Below are positions 1-8,467 of a stretch of 21,049 bases of DNA, piece by piece. The notes beneath the pieces were generated by a model, which worked only from the letters and a program-made list of their open reading frames with translations, had not been told where the DNA came from and did not search any database. Origin of the DNA: a virus; IMG/VR virus record IMGVR_UViG_3300006802_012955, positions 1 through 21,049 of that record; one strand, given 5' to 3'. Positions within the stretch are counted from its first letter, which is position 1, and each line of letters begins with the position of its first letter. The position numbers were made by a program, and so were the translations under genes.

Positions 1-1104
1 TTCGCTGGCAAAGTTTCTCATGTTTTCCGCACTAACCATCGTGCCTGGAAATAGCGTCTTAAAGGCCGTGCCAAGAGCCACTGTGTCTGGCACTGTTCCA
101 TCCTGTAATATCCTTGCTTCGATTGTGGTAAGCTTCTTATTTTGAGCATGAATACTATAAAAGTTTAGTAGCGCCTGGTTCATTTTTTGTTTAATTTGAC
201 CTGCCTTTGCGCCACGAACAATACCGAGCGAGTTTTTCTCTGCTTCTATTATAGCTAACGCCTCTTTGGTTACACGCAATATCTGATTATAACCTTTCGT
301 CACTCTTGGAATGAAGTTATCCCGATCCGAGTCTAGCGTATCTCCCGACGGCTCAAACATTATCTTTTCGGTTCCGTTAGGTAGAGGTACGACGTAAGGT
401 CGTTTGGACGACTCTATATTTTCAAGCTTAGTCTGTAAGCTAGCAACGCTGTCTACAGTTTCCACCATCTTCTTCATGGCTTCGGCTGCCTCAACTGGGC
501 CAACATCAATAGCTTGTCTTGCTCGCCGTCTTCCGATTCCTGTCGCTAAACCTTGAGCTGCGCCAGCCTTAATCCTTCCTTGGTTTTCAACATCCTTAAC
601 CTCTAGTCGGCCCTTCTGTTTTAGACCCTCAAGGCCAATAGCAGCAGCTTGTTTACGTTTCTCCTTGGCTACTTCTAGTTTAATTTCTGACACAGCGAGT
701 TGGCGCTTCTCTTCTCGTTCTCTCTGCGCTTTAATTCCACTCATAAGTGTGGCGACACCACCGGAGCCAGCTTGAGCGCCAATAGCGCCACCACGATAAC
801 CGTCGACTCCAGCACCAATTAATGCAGGTAAAACCGCTAGTAAACTTGCTGCCAATGCCTGACCAGGCTCGACTGAGGTATCAGACTTTTGGGTCAGTGC
901 GCCAAGACCTGCGACTTTTTCGTCGCTCGCTTCCTTGTCTATCTGCCTTTGTCTTTCCAGAAACTCAAGAGCTACGTTGCTCTTGGAAGGCTCTAAGGAT
1001 AGATCCATTGGTACAGGATTAGTAGGCGTGAAGCTTTGCTTGAGCTGATCGAATACACCAGGAATACCCTCAGAGAACTGTTTTATTAAATCTATTTCGG
1101 CCAC
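1..1104 (-). CDS. Putative DNA-ejection / internal virion protein, 3'-truncated by window edge
   Basis: The reading frame is open from a GTG codon at 1104-1102 to the window edge, giving 368 codons with no stop. The GTG start is chosen because AGGAG (1117-1113) lies 8 nt upstream and overlaps the stop codon of the previous gene. The protein begins VAEIDLIKQF. Residues 84-122 are a Gly/Ala-rich hydrophobic stretch (LAASLLAVLPALIGAG and onward), followed by a long charged helical region rich in Lys, Glu and Gln. This layout, a glycine-rich potential membrane-active segment plus coiled coil downstream of the tail nozzle gene, resembles the internal virion or ejection proteins of short-tailed phages. 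No enzymatic motif is visible. The ejection role is inferred from position and composition, and the C-terminus is outside the window. Confidence 0.75.
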   Translation of the reverse strand, partial: MAEIDLIKQFSEGIPGVFDQLKQSFTPTNPVPMDLSLEPSKSNVALEFLERQRQIDKEASDEKVAGLGALTQKSDTSVEPGQALAASLLAVLPALIGAGVDGYRGGAIGAQAGSGGVATLMSGIKAQREREEKRQLAVSEIKLEVAKEKRKQAAAIGLEGLKQKGRLEVKDVENQGRIKAGAAQGLATGIGRRRARQAIDVGPVEAAEAMKKMVETVDSVASLQTKLENIESSKRPYVVPLPNGTEKIMFEPSGDTLDSDRDNFIPRVTKGYNQILRVTKEALAIIEAEKNSLGIVRGAKAGQIKQKMNQALLNFYSIHAQNKKLTTIEARILQDGTVPDTVALGTAFKTLFPGTMVSAENMRNFASE

Positions 1105-1105
1105 A

Positions 1106-1113
1106 GTTTAAAC
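1106..1113. repeat. GTTTAAAC palindrome in a ribosome-binding-site spacer
   Basis: Exact copy of the octamer found 12 times in the window. It fills nearly all of the 11-nt gap between two genes: its first G is the last base of the AGGAG ribosome-binding site, and it ends 1 nt before the GTG start of the downstream gene. A protein bound here, or pairing of this mRNA stretch with another copy, could affect translation start. That role is inference. Confidence 0.9.
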
Positions 1114-1115
1114 TC

Positions 1116-2204
1116 CTATTTACCGCCAAACATAATATTGCTGTTTGGATCTTGCTGTCCTGGCGCAAACCCAGTGTTGCCTGGCGTTGGTTTTTGTATC
1201 GGCTGTGTGTTAGGTGGTAAATTTCCTGGGTTCTGCAAGCTTCCTGGTTGCTGGAACTGAAACAGGTTCGAGAAGTCAGGTTGTGGCCTGTTAGCAAAAT
1301 CTCTGGCTATATTTACGTTATCTTGAGCTAGCCTGAAGTTGCGGTTATCGTTTCGTCTGGACTGACCAAGATCGACTCCACCAAACCAGAGTCCAGCTCT
1401 ACCAGCAGCTAAGCGCCTCATCTGCTCGTCATTTAGAAGCTGACGGTTTAGCTCATCGCCTCTAGCAAAAGTCGTAGCATCGCCAAAGTTTCGTAGTGCC
1501 TCTGCGCCTCTTTCGAACTCGTTTTGGGTCTGATCGCCTAAGAATTTAGACAGGTACTCCCTACGCTGGTTCTGGATATCTATGTTTTGGACCTGCAAAT
1601 CCTGCTCCATTTGCTGTTGAGCGCGGAATCTCTCCCTAGCCAAGTCTCTAAACTGAGCGCCACCAGCAGCGCCACGTACCCCAGAAGCTCCCTGTAAGCT
1701 CGCTAGCGCTCGTCTCTGTGTAGCTAGGTCTCTGTCTAGCTCACGCTGAGAAGCCTCCCTTATGGCCGTCTGTTCGTCTGCCATGAGGCCACCAAGGCCA
1801 CCTTGCATCTTATCTATGATGGCCTGTATGTCTTCAGGGCGTTGACCAGCTGTATTGGCCTGTTCTTCAAAGCGCTTTAAGAGACTGTTCATCTCATCGC
1901 TGCGGTTTTCGTCTACTAGACCACCGATAGCATCGACGTTCGGCAGGAACTTCTGGCCTAGAGCATCGCCTAACTTGGCATCCTTAGCGCCTCCCTTACC
2001 CAACCCCTTGCTGATAGCCTTATCACCAGCCTTACCGGAGAAGGTGCTAGGCTCTTTGGCACCAGGAAACTTGTTCTTATTGACCTTACCGCCACTGTCC
2101 TTGATCTTACCGATGATTTTATCGAGCTTTTTCTGGCTAAGATTGCCTTGGGCTAACTTGTCCTTAAGCTTCTTAATCTTCTTCTTGTTCTTCTTTTTTG
2201 CCAT
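1116..2204 (-). CDS. Gln/Arg-rich coiled-coil virion protein, possible ejection protein
   Basis: 362 residues. The first 40 are strongly basic (MAKKKNKKKIKKLKDKLAQG). Residues about 100-240 are long amphipathic helix rich in Gln, Arg, Glu and Ala, and the last 55 are Pro/Gln/Asn-rich and probably disordered. I do not recognise a named domain. The gene sits between a beta-domain virion protein and another coiled-coil protein, just downstream of the tail nozzle, which is where short-tailed phages keep ejection proteins. It resembles in style the protein encoded at 7585-8454 (arginine/glutamine coiled coil beside a Gly/Ala segment). The start ATG at 2204 has AAGG about 7 nt upstream and follows the previous stop by 2 nt. 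Function is inferred from context only. Confidence 0.8.
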   Translation of the reverse strand: MAKKKNKKKIKKLKDKLAQGNLSQKKLDKIIGKIKDSGGKVNKNKFPGAKEPSTFSGKAGDKAISKGLGKGGAKDAKLGDALGQKFLPNVDAIGGLVDENRSDEMNSLLKRFEEQANTAGQRPEDIQAIIDKMQGGLGGLMADEQTAIREASQRELDRDLATQRRALASLQGASGVRGAAGGAQFRDLARERFRAQQQMEQDLQVQNIDIQNQRREYLSKFLGDQTQNEFERGAEALRNFGDATTFARGDELNRQLLNDEQMRRLAAGRAGLWFGGVDLGQSRRNDNRNFRLAQDNVNIARDFANRPQPDFSNLFQFQQPGSLQNPGNLPPNTQPIQKPTPGNTGFAPGQQDPNSNIMFGGK

Positions 2205-2206
2205 AA

Positions 2207-2788
2207 TTAAGCCTTAGTTCTGTATGTTACGGTTAAACGAAACTCTGTTCCTGACGTTAGGTTCCAGTTGGCTGCGTCATATAAGCCGATGGCAATAGTG
2301 TCGATATTAGCCAAGGACCACCAGACGCACGACTTTGGATTACCCCCTTGGTCGGCATATCCACCACCACCGTTTAGCTCATCAGGGTGCATAGGCAGGG
2401 GAACAGTAAACCTAAGTTGTCTTCCAGGGCTGGCAGGAGGCGAAGACGAGGTAGTCCCCCCAGCTCTAATCCTCAACCTGACTTCATTTTTATTGACGTA
2501 CTTATATTCGGCTAAATGTGTAGTAACACTAGTAAAAAGCATGTTTCCCGAAGCAGAGTAAGTAGGTGTCCAGGTCTTCCAGCTCCTATCCTCTGGTTCC
2601 CATAGGCCCGTCTCGCCATTAAAGTAGACCCCCCAACCGTCTTCAGGCTTGATAGAAGGATCCATTTTGAGGCGCTGGCGTATATTGTTGTTTAGCTCAT
2701 CAGCCCAAGCCTTAAGGGTAGCTTCTGGTGTTCCTAGAACCTGTAGTCCTGAACCTCGCCTCGTGGCACTCTCGGAAGCTCTAGCCAT
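2207..2788 (-). CDS. Beta-domain virion protein of unknown function
   Basis: 193 residues. An N-terminal helix (residues about 20-45, ending near NNNIRQRLKMDP) is followed by a Trp-rich beta domain that opens WKTWTPTYSASGN and ends with alternating strands (EFRLTVTYRTKA). The 'WTPTYSASGN...' opening and the Gly/Thr-rich strands are typical of small beta-sandwich domains on phage virion proteins. No enzyme motif is seen. The ATG overlaps the last codons of the nozzle gene by 8 nt, and GAGG lies about 9 nt upstream, so translation is probably coupled. It could be a tail accessory or fibre-attachment protein, but the sequence does not decide this. Confidence 0.8.
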   Translation of the reverse strand: MARASESATRRGSGLQVLGTPEATLKAWADELNNNIRQRLKMDPSIKPEDGWGVYFNGETGLWEPEDRSWKTWTPTYSASGNMLFTSVTTHLAEYKYVNKNEVRLRIRAGGTTSSSPPASPGRQLRFTVPLPMHPDELNGGGGYADQGGNPKSCVWWSLANIDTIAIGLYDAANWNLTSGTEFRLTVTYRTKA

Positions 2789-5666
2789 CGTCTACTTCCT
2801 CGTTAAACGGAGTCACTACCTCGTACTCCCATCCTGTAAGTCTTACGGGCGTGTGTAAAGTGTTGTTTGAAAATTCTAGCTGTAAAGCCCTGGATTTATT
2901 AGACTTGAGCTTAGACCTGACTTCTCTGGTGCTACCAGCAGTAAACGTCTGTGTATAGCTGCTATGAGAGCTAGAGCTATCAAAATTGCGGTAGCTTTTT
3001 ACAGTCAGAGTGAAATCAGTTGTGTTTAAACTCGGATCGATACTCCAGGTTTTCTGGTGAAGGAACTTCTTGTTAGTCGACGGCGCTCCCACATCTTCCC
3101 AGGTAGGTGACAGTTTAAACTCAATCGGCTGAACATCATCTGCATAGTCGTACTGATCGCCACGAGTAAGTTCGGTATAGGTTGCTGACTTTACAGCGCT
3201 AGCGCCTGTGGGAACAAAGCAGCTAAGCCAGACTAGTTTTTCTTCAAAAATCTCCATTCCCCCGTACCCGTTAATGTACTCAGGGAATACCCACTCAAAC
3301 CAACTGCCGTTTTCATAGTCATAAACAAACCAGCGAGAGTTCTCGTTTGGATGCCTACCATCCGACACTAACGGATTGACTGTAGCGTCCACTGCTCCCT
3401 CTTCTGCTGGTACAAACAGAATCCATAACTTCCTAACATAGTCATTAACCGAAGTAGCTCTAGCTGCAACAAGTTTTGATTCGTTACTAGTCGAGATCGT
3501 AGTACCGTCTTCTTGGATGTATTTTTGACCCTTAAACTCGTTAGCCAGGACAGTCGGAAACTGGGGATCTATCACTCCATTGCTTTGCCGTTGTGGCCCT
3601 TGGTGTGAGAGCCAACATAACCCAACCTGTAGAGACTGTATGGAGTGATGCGAAGGACATCCTATACCGTCCTCTTGGATCTGTACGGTGAAGGTGTTAT
3701 TGGCGAGATCGCCGAAAACAATCGCACGAGAGTTTTCTTTAAAAACAACCAGTGCGCCATTATCTATACCAAGCCCAGTAATCGGGCCTTTCGTAGTGAA
3801 CTGTATATCAAAAGAGTTAGATGCTAACGGAAAGCCCTCAATATTATCAGGTTCAGAAAAGTAAACTGTATTTGGGTTATCCAAGTCACCAGACAGAATC
3901 GAAAGTCCTTGATGCGTAATGATAAATCTACATTTTGGCGGAGGGTCTGGATCTCTTACGGGCAAAATATACTTCGCTCCGAGTTCATCATCAGGAACAC
4001 TATCAACGTATGTCTGTAGGGATGCAGTGATCATCCTAGTAGCAGTGGGCGTAAAAACCTCAACTGTAGCGAAGCCCCAAGGGATCTCTTCTACTAAGAA
4101 CTTATCAACACCACCTGCCTTTGTGCGATAGATCCGTATCCTACCGTTAGTAGAAACCACACTCGGCCCTGCGCCCAGAGTTACAGGGTTCCCGTCCACC
4201 TCGATTTGGGCTGGTAATGCGCTAGAATCTGTAACCGTTCTTTCTACATAGGCCGAATCGACCTCATCATAAAAATAAACCTTCTCACCCACAGTTACTT
4301 GCAAGTTAGCTATACCGTCACAAACAATTGTATTGCTAGTTGTTGTGGTGGTAGCTAGACCACCTCCCAACAAAAACTGATCGCCTCCTGTATCAACTCG
4401 ATAAGCCCTTGCTCCTGAAGCCCAGGCTGACAGTGAAGTGTCCAACTCTAAAGTAACAGTTGTGGCAGCATCTTGAATCGCCGTAATTACTCCTGACTCT
4501 GCACCAGAGCTTGTTAGTACACGCACTGTCTCGCCAACTTTTAACCCTTGAGTTTTGCCTTTATAGTCAGTCTTAGACAACACCAAGCTAGTCCCAGAAC
4601 TAGCACCATTGGCCTTGCCTATAATGTCGAACAGCTCTGGGGAAAGCACGGAGATATCCCCATCCTCGCCAGAGAAGGTGATCTCAAAATCATCAGAAAG
4701 TGGCCCCTCAAAAATGTTCCCTCTATTGTCTTTTTGGGCATAAGCGAAAGCGTAAATGTAATCGCCAGTAAGTGTAGAGCTTCCAGTCGTTGCAACCACA
4801 GTGTTAGTTTCAAGCGGAGGCAATGGCAATCCAGCTCTAAAAACTCTGATACCATCATACTTTAATAGGTAGTCGTTAGGGGCAATATATAGCAGGTTTT
4901 GTGCAGTCTGCATGGTTGGATTTACGAAACCAGCAGCGTAAGGAGAATAGGCCGTGGGGGATGTAAACTGAGTTGGGTAAAAGATAAAAACTGTCTCTTC
5001 GTAGTAAACTTCTATGGTTGTGGAAGTTGAACTGATATCTAAGTCTATTTGTATTGGGACAGACCAGGCAGCAATAGAGGTGTCAGCAATTAAAGAAGCG
5101 TTCCACGTACACGTATAAGTGCCAGTGCCGTTTGCAACGTCAAGCCCGTTGATCTGATCTACTATCTGTTCTAGATCCTTTGCGGTACCGCCTGAGATGT
5201 CGTCTTGGGCAGTGCCGAATGTTTGAGGGAAGGTTCTGTTGGTATCAACGGACACTCCGTCTTCTTTTATGTCTAGCTCCCACACATTAGAAGAGTTTGG
5301 TTTAAACGTGAGAGTAACTGTTGAGGCCGTGCCACCTGCTGGATAGCCTATTTCAAGGTTGTCCTTAGAGAGCTTCGTCAAACTGCTGCCAACAGAACCG
5401 TAGCTTGGTCGATATAAAATTAATTGCTGAATGGTTGCGCCCGTATCTTTATCCAAGTAGGTGTAGTTTTTAATTCCCCTACCATCATTATTGTCATTAG
5501 ATGCGGAAAGTGTTTTACACCCAGGCCGTTTGACAACATCAAAGTTTTCATCAATCAGCATGTTTTGCGCCGTGCCAGCGTAGCCCTGTGGGCGTGTTAG
5601 GTCGCTAAAGCCTTTATGTATGCCCAGAAAATTCTCAAAATTTCTAAGAATAGTTTTCTGTCCCAT
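2781..5666 (-). CDS. Tail nozzle / tail tubular protein B-like
   Basis: Large beta-rich protein, 961 residues from the preferred ATG at 5666, compared with 794 in T7 gp12. It would form the distal tube of a short tail under the adaptor. Near residues 650-720 it has the signature seen in nozzle or stabilisation proteins of short-tailed phages: a hydrophobic strand ending in VVFKENSRAIVFG, then an ED-GIGCPSHHS segment and a CWLSHQGPQ strand. The N-terminus (GFSDLTRPQGYAGTAQN, KRPGCKTL) also fits. An upstream in-frame TTG at 5684 would add six residues. The ATG at 5666 is preferred because it overlaps the adaptor stop as TAATG, though no clear Shine-Dalgarno precedes it. It directly follows the adaptor gene, as in T7. 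Three GTTTAAAC copies lie inside it. Confidence 0.87.
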   Translation of the reverse strand: MGQKTILRNFENFLGIHKGFSDLTRPQGYAGTAQNMLIDENFDVVKRPGCKTLSASNDNNDGRGIKNYTYLDKDTGATIQQLILYRPSYGSVGSSLTKLSKDNLEIGYPAGGTASTVTLTFKPNSSNVWELDIKEDGVSVDTNRTFPQTFGTAQDDISGGTAKDLEQIVDQINGLDVANGTGTYTCTWNASLIADTSIAAWSVPIQIDLDISSTSTTIEVYYEETVFIFYPTQFTSPTAYSPYAAGFVNPTMQTAQNLLYIAPNDYLLKYDGIRVFRAGLPLPPLETNTVVATTGSSTLTGDYIYAFAYAQKDNRGNIFEGPLSDDFEITFSGEDGDISVLSPELFDIIGKANGASSGTSLVLSKTDYKGKTQGLKVGETVRVLTSSGAESGVITAIQDAATTVTLELDTSLSAWASGARAYRVDTGGDQFLLGGGLATTTTTSNTIVCDGIANLQVTVGEKVYFYDEVDSAYVERTVTDSSALPAQIEVDGNPVTLGAGPSVVSTNGRIRIYRTKAGGVDKFLVEEIPWGFATVEVFTPTATRMITASLQTYVDSVPDDELGAKYILPVRDPDPPPKCRFIITHQGLSILSGDLDNPNTVYFSEPDNIEGFPLASNSFDIQFTTKGPITGLGIDNGALVVFKENSRAIVFGDLANNTFTVQIQEDGIGCPSHHSIQSLQVGLCWLSHQGPQRQSNGVIDPQFPTVLANEFKGQKYIQEDGTTISTSNESKLVAARATSVNDYVRKLWILFVPAEEGAVDATVNPLVSDGRHPNENSRWFVYDYENGSWFEWVFPEYINGYGGMEIFEEKLVWLSCFVPTGASAVKSATYTELTRGDQYDYADDVQPIEFKLSPTWEDVGAPSTNKKFLHQKTWSIDPSLNTTDFTLTVKSYRNFDSSSSHSSYTQTFTAGSTREVRSKLKSNKSRALQLEFSNNTLHTPVRLTGWEYEVVTPFNEEVDDG
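3024..3031. repeat. GTTTAAAC palindrome inside nozzle gene
   Basis: Exact octamer, read in the gene as AGT TTA AAC (Ser-Leu-Asn). It lies 89 bp from the next copy at 3113. Confidence 0.9.
3113..3120. repeat. GTTTAAAC palindrome inside nozzle gene
   Basis: Exact octamer, read as GAG TTT AAA CTG (Glu-Phe-Lys-Leu). It makes a close pair with the copy at 3024. Confidence 0.9.
5300..5307. repeat. GTTTAAAC palindrome inside nozzle gene
   Basis: Exact octamer, read as ACG TTT AAA CCA (Thr-Phe-Lys-Pro), about 360 nt after the gene start. Confidence 0.9.
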
Positions 5667-6613
5667 TAGCACATGATATCCCAATCACTAACAGGAAAGT
5701 CGAAAGTATCTTCGCTAGGGTCTGCAAAGCTATCTAGGATGGTAGACTCGATTTGTTGTAGCAACATCTCTTGCTTCTTAGAATCTTCAGAGCTGTCTAG
5801 CTCCATCATTCTAAGCGCTGCGTACTCAGACAGATAGCGATAGCAGTTACGAGGCAAGCCCGTTAGGCAAGTTGTATACGAGCCGATGGTTACATAATCA
5901 CCAGCAGAGATAGTACCGCCAGTTAGTAGCTGACTAGCTGATAGCGTGATCGTTGGTGAAGAGTAACTAGCTACTGATAAGTTTTGATAAGTAGAAAGCC
6001 CGTTAGAATCGGTAACACAAATAGTATTACCACCTTTAGCACTAGTGAGCGTAGCCAACGCAGTGTCATCAAGAATATCATCAGCGGTTAAAGTGATAGT
6101 TGTATAGCTTGTGCCGTCATTAGCAGTTGAGGCTACAGTGCCTCTGCGTAAATCTAGGTTATCAAGCTCTCTGTAGTAACTAACCCGAATCTTACCTATT
6201 GTAGTTGTAGGTATAGGAGATAAGAGAATCTGGCCACTGCGCCTAATATAGTAGGCTGGGTGAGTGTTAGTGTAAGTACGCCGTTCCCTTAAAGTAGCAG
6301 GTCGAAGAGGGTAGTAGTCTTTAAGATTGCCAGTTGCGGAATACTCTACCAGTTTAAACCGATTGTTAATGAACACCTGATCAGGCACGTCGTAGGCTTC
6401 CTGATTACTAACAATAGGGATGATCTTCTCAGCTATAAACTCTTCTGGATAGTTGTTGATAATAAGCGACTGTAGATGGTCCTGGCCGTCATTAATCCAT
6501 TCGACTATATCGTCGTCGGGGATACCTTCATCTGCGCCATTCTCTTTGTTATCAGAGACTTTTCTCGCTCTAGCGATTAGCTCATCAACATAAACTTCTG
6601 CGTTATTGCCCAT
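5666..6613 (-). CDS. Head-to-tail adaptor / tail tubular protein A-like
   Basis: 315 residues. The N-terminal helical part has the pattern of phage adaptor proteins that dock on the portal: an ELIARAR helix, then IPDDDIVEWINDGQDHLQS (residues 31-49), then strands with YYPLRPATLRERR (100-112) and YYIRRSGQILLSPIP (121-135). A C-terminal helical region follows (YRYLSEYAALRMMELDSS, 258-275). Residues about 163-248 are a Thr/Ser-rich beta stretch inserted between these parts, which may explain why the protein is longer than T7 gp11 (196 residues). The ATG lies within the last codons of the lysozyme gene, with a run of G (AGGGGGG) just upstream. Position directly before the nozzle gene supports the call. 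Confidence 0.83.
   Translation of the reverse strand: MGNNAEVYVDELIARARKVSDNKENGADEGIPDDDIVEWINDGQDHLQSLIINNYPEEFIAEKIIPIVSNQEAYDVPDQVFINNRFKLVEYSATGNLKDYYPLRPATLRERRTYTNTHPAYYIRRSGQILLSPIPTTTIGKIRVSYYRELDNLDLRRGTVASTANDGTSYTTITLTADDILDDTALATLTSAKGGNTICVTDSNGLSTYQNLSVASYSSPTITLSASQLLTGGTISAGDYVTIGSYTTCLTGLPRNCYRYLSEYAALRMMELDSSEDSKKQEMLLQQIESTILDSFADPSEDTFDFPVSDWDIMC
6352..6359. repeat. GTTTAAAC palindrome inside adaptor gene
   Basis: Exact octamer, read as CGG TTT AAA CTG (Arg-Phe-Lys-Leu, residues 85-88). Confidence 0.9.
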
Positions 6614-7376
6614 TCAGCCCCCCTATACCCAACTTGTTTCTTATTGCTAAAAGCATCGCTCTTGCTGTTAAACTCGGTGTTTCCTCTGGGACTACCTCTG
6701 GAACGGGAGTAGGTGTCCCCTGTGGAATTGGCGCTGCTGCTATCTGCGGAGCAACGACAGGAGGAACTGGCGGAGGGGTTAGCATTTTCTGTTCTTCCTT
6801 TTTCTTATTGGCGAGAATGGTAGCTGCTGCTAATGCTAGGCCACGCACTTTCGAGTCTGGCTGTGGAGCCGTAACACTGTCCATGCTAGCTATTTGTGTT
6901 GGCTCTGTTTGGCCTGGCTTATTAAACCATACAGCCTCAAAACCCCTTCTTTTAGTTAGTCCATCTAGGACTTCTCCTGCCTGTTGGTTCCAGTCGGCAA
7001 AACTCTTTGTAGCACCCTCAAGATCCCCTCTATTGACTTGTTTAATTAACGTTGCAACGTGCCATTTGCCATTTTTTTTATACTTACCACCAGTGTTGTA
7101 ATGCCAAGAGACTAATGCATCTAGTTGGTTTTGATTAACAGGAACTTCAAGGTGGCTTTTGAGCCAATCTTCAGATCTTTTTATATCGTGATCAAAATAG
7201 GCTTGAGCTTCGGCCTCGTTTTTTAATACATCTCCTTTCTTAACTGGGGTTCCATCAGGGTAAACAGTAGTACCCCACCCAATAGTCCACTTGTCTTTTG
7301 GAGTAGGAAGATAAGCCTTCATTTTAAGCTTCTCGAACTTCTTGATGTACTCCTTCATTTCCTCAGAAGTTGCCAT
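6603..7376 (-). CDS. GH24-type phage lysozyme with long proline-rich C-terminal tail
   Basis: 257 residues. Residues 1-153 match the T4/lambdoid lysozyme family (GH24, peptidoglycan muramidase). The active-site region is KFEKLKMKAYLPTPKDKW followed by TIGWGTT, with E15 as the likely catalytic acid. The SWHYNTGG core motif is at 90-97 and the GLTKRRGFEAVW motif at 139-150. The usual E-x8-D-x5-T spacing is not kept: position 24 is Pro, and the nearest Asp before T31 is D28. After about residue 155 comes a tail not found in minimal endolysins: an Ala-rich segment, a Pro/Val-rich stretch (about 196-231) and a short hydrophobic-basic end (ARAMLLAIRNKLG). No signal peptide or transmembrane segment is obvious. 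It starts at a TAATG overlap with the previous gene. It may act in lysis, or be carried in the virion to help DNA entry, since it sits inside the tail and ejection cluster. Confidence 0.93.
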   Translation of the reverse strand: MATSEEMKEYIKKFEKLKMKAYLPTPKDKWTIGWGTTVYPDGTPVKKGDVLKNEAEAQAYFDHDIKRSEDWLKSHLEVPVNQNQLDALVSWHYNTGGKYKKNGKWHVATLIKQVNRGDLEGATKSFADWNQQAGEVLDGLTKRRGFEAVWFNKPGQTEPTQIASMDSVTAPQPDSKVRGLALAAATILANKKKEEQKMLTPPPVPPVVAPQIAAAPIPQGTPTPVPEVVPEETPSLTARAMLLAIRNKLGIGGLNGQ

Positions 7377-7588
7377 TATTTCTTTTTCTTCAATGTAAGA
7401 ACTAAAGCTTTAGCCTTAGACGAAGGCTTATCATCAGAATCCTCGTCTTTGCCCTTTTTGCCTTTTTTCATCATGGCCGAAGAAAAGCAGGACATACGTT
7501 TTGCTACACCGGATAACCCTTCCAAGGCTTCCATGATGATCACAGAGTCCTTGTGCATAGCTTCATAATCTTCATGTGACGGACTCAT
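7376..7588 (-). CDS. Small lysine-rich protein of unknown function
   Basis: 70 residues. An N-terminal acidic helix (SHEDYEAMHKDSVIIMEALEG) is followed by a basic and acidic low-complexity half that ends KKKK. There is no recognisable domain. It is translationally linked on both sides: its ATG overlaps the stop of the preceding gene as ATGA, with AGGAG 7 nt upstream, and its own TAA overlaps the lysozyme ATG as TAATG. Conserved spacing and a clear ribosome-binding site support a real gene. The basic end could bind nucleic acid, but this is a guess from composition. Confidence 0.75.
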   Translation of the reverse strand: MSPSHEDYEAMHKDSVIIMEALEGLSGVAKRMSCFSSAMMKKGKKGKDEDSDDKPSSKAKALVLTLKKKK

Positions 7589-8454
7589 CTTAATGCTCCT
7601 GTTAAAACTTGAGCTAAATTTTGTAACGCTCGACTCTGACCAGCAGAGCCTTGGTTGCCAGCAGAAATAGCAGAGTTGTTAGCGCTGATAATATTAGAGG
7701 TGTTTTGAGAAGCTAAGGCTTGGGCTTGCTGCGCTGCCTGAAGTTTTTGTAGGGCTTGCTCCATCTGTAAGCGTTGCTGAACGATTTGGTTCTCGAAAGC
7801 TCTCTGTCTCTCGTCAGCCTCTCGTTGCTCACGCACCAACTCTTCCTGTCGTCTAGCTTGCTTATCTTGCGCCTTGGCACCGAGTAGACCAGAACCTAGC
7901 TGACCACCTGTAATTAGCGCAGCAGCTAAACCTGTCTCTGAAGAAAGCGCATCAAGAAGCCCCTTGCTTAACGTTTTCTCTGTCGCTTTATCTACTACTT
8001 TATCTACTGGAGGCGGAGTAGTTAGTGCTGTTGTTGGAGGTGCTAGCGAGCCAGGGGTAGTGCCAGAAGCTAGAGCGCTGCCAATCGGATCGTAGCCAGG
8101 AGCGCCAAACGTACCACCATCAACAGAAGTGCCAAGAGGACCAGTTGGGGCCACGGTCGATGCTGCAATATCTGCGATACCAGGACTAGCAGCCTGAAAG
8201 CCAGGGATACCAGCAGAGCCGAGGACTTGGCCGAGGTTCACACCACTAGCAGCAGCAGGGGCTAGAATTGCAGTAGCCAGGGCGTGAAGCTCTGGATCTT
8301 TAGCTATAGATACGGCTGGGTTCACACCAAAGTTTATGACCTCGTTCGGTATCTCCTTGGGAAACTTATCTAGGACTTCATCAAGCTCGTTAGGAAATAT
8401 TTTGTCAGCAACACCCTTAACTGCGCTGGTTACTGATTTAAACGGATTGCCCAT
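7585..8454 (-). CDS. Internal-virion-like Ala/Gln-rich coiled-coil protein
   Basis: 289 residues from the preferred ATG at 8454. The N-terminal third is an amphipathic region (MGNPFKSVTSAVKGVADKIF). The middle (about 75-150) is Pro/Gly/Ala/Thr-rich and probably disordered. A short Gly/Ala/Leu-rich segment (LAAALITGGQLGSGLLGAKA, near 180-199) precedes an arginine/glutamine coiled coil (about 200-250). This resembles ejection or internal virion proteins of short-tailed phages, but I recognise no specific family. An upstream in-frame ATG at 8460 is rejected because the only ribosome-binding site, AAGGA, abuts it directly and is properly spaced (5-6 nt) for 8454. The stop overlaps the next gene as ATGA. 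Confidence 0.78.
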   Translation of the reverse strand: MGNPFKSVTSAVKGVADKIFPNELDEVLDKFPKEIPNEVINFGVNPAVSIAKDPELHALATAILAPAAASGVNLGQVLGSAGIPGFQAASPGIADIAASTVAPTGPLGTSVDGGTFGAPGYDPIGSALASGTTPGSLAPPTTALTTPPPVDKVVDKATEKTLSKGLLDALSSETGLAAALITGGQLGSGLLGAKAQDKQARRQEELVREQREADERQRAFENQIVQQRLQMEQALQKLQAAQQAQALASQNTSNIISANNSAISAGNQGSAGQSRALQNLAQVLTGALR

Positions 8455-8467
8455 AAACATCCTTACG

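Noticed and set aside
1855-2217. 120-codon plus-strand frame rich in Leu, Pro and Phe, resembling a membrane protein
   Set aside because: The hydrophobicity is the antisense of the Lys-rich start of the minus-strand gene (AAG/AAA read as CTT/TTT). There is no start context.
3024-3031. GTTTAAAC contains the heptamer TTTAAAC, a known -1 frameshift slippery sequence, in the correct frame here and at 11001
   Set aside because: In both places the -1 frame reaches a stop within about ten codons, and the other coding copies are in a different frame, so programmed frameshifting does not explain the family.
6634-7101. 155-codon plus-strand frame opposite the lysozyme gene
   Set aside because: The minus frame carries clear GH24 motifs. 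The plus product is low-complexity Gly/Ala/Thr/Cys without domain signs.
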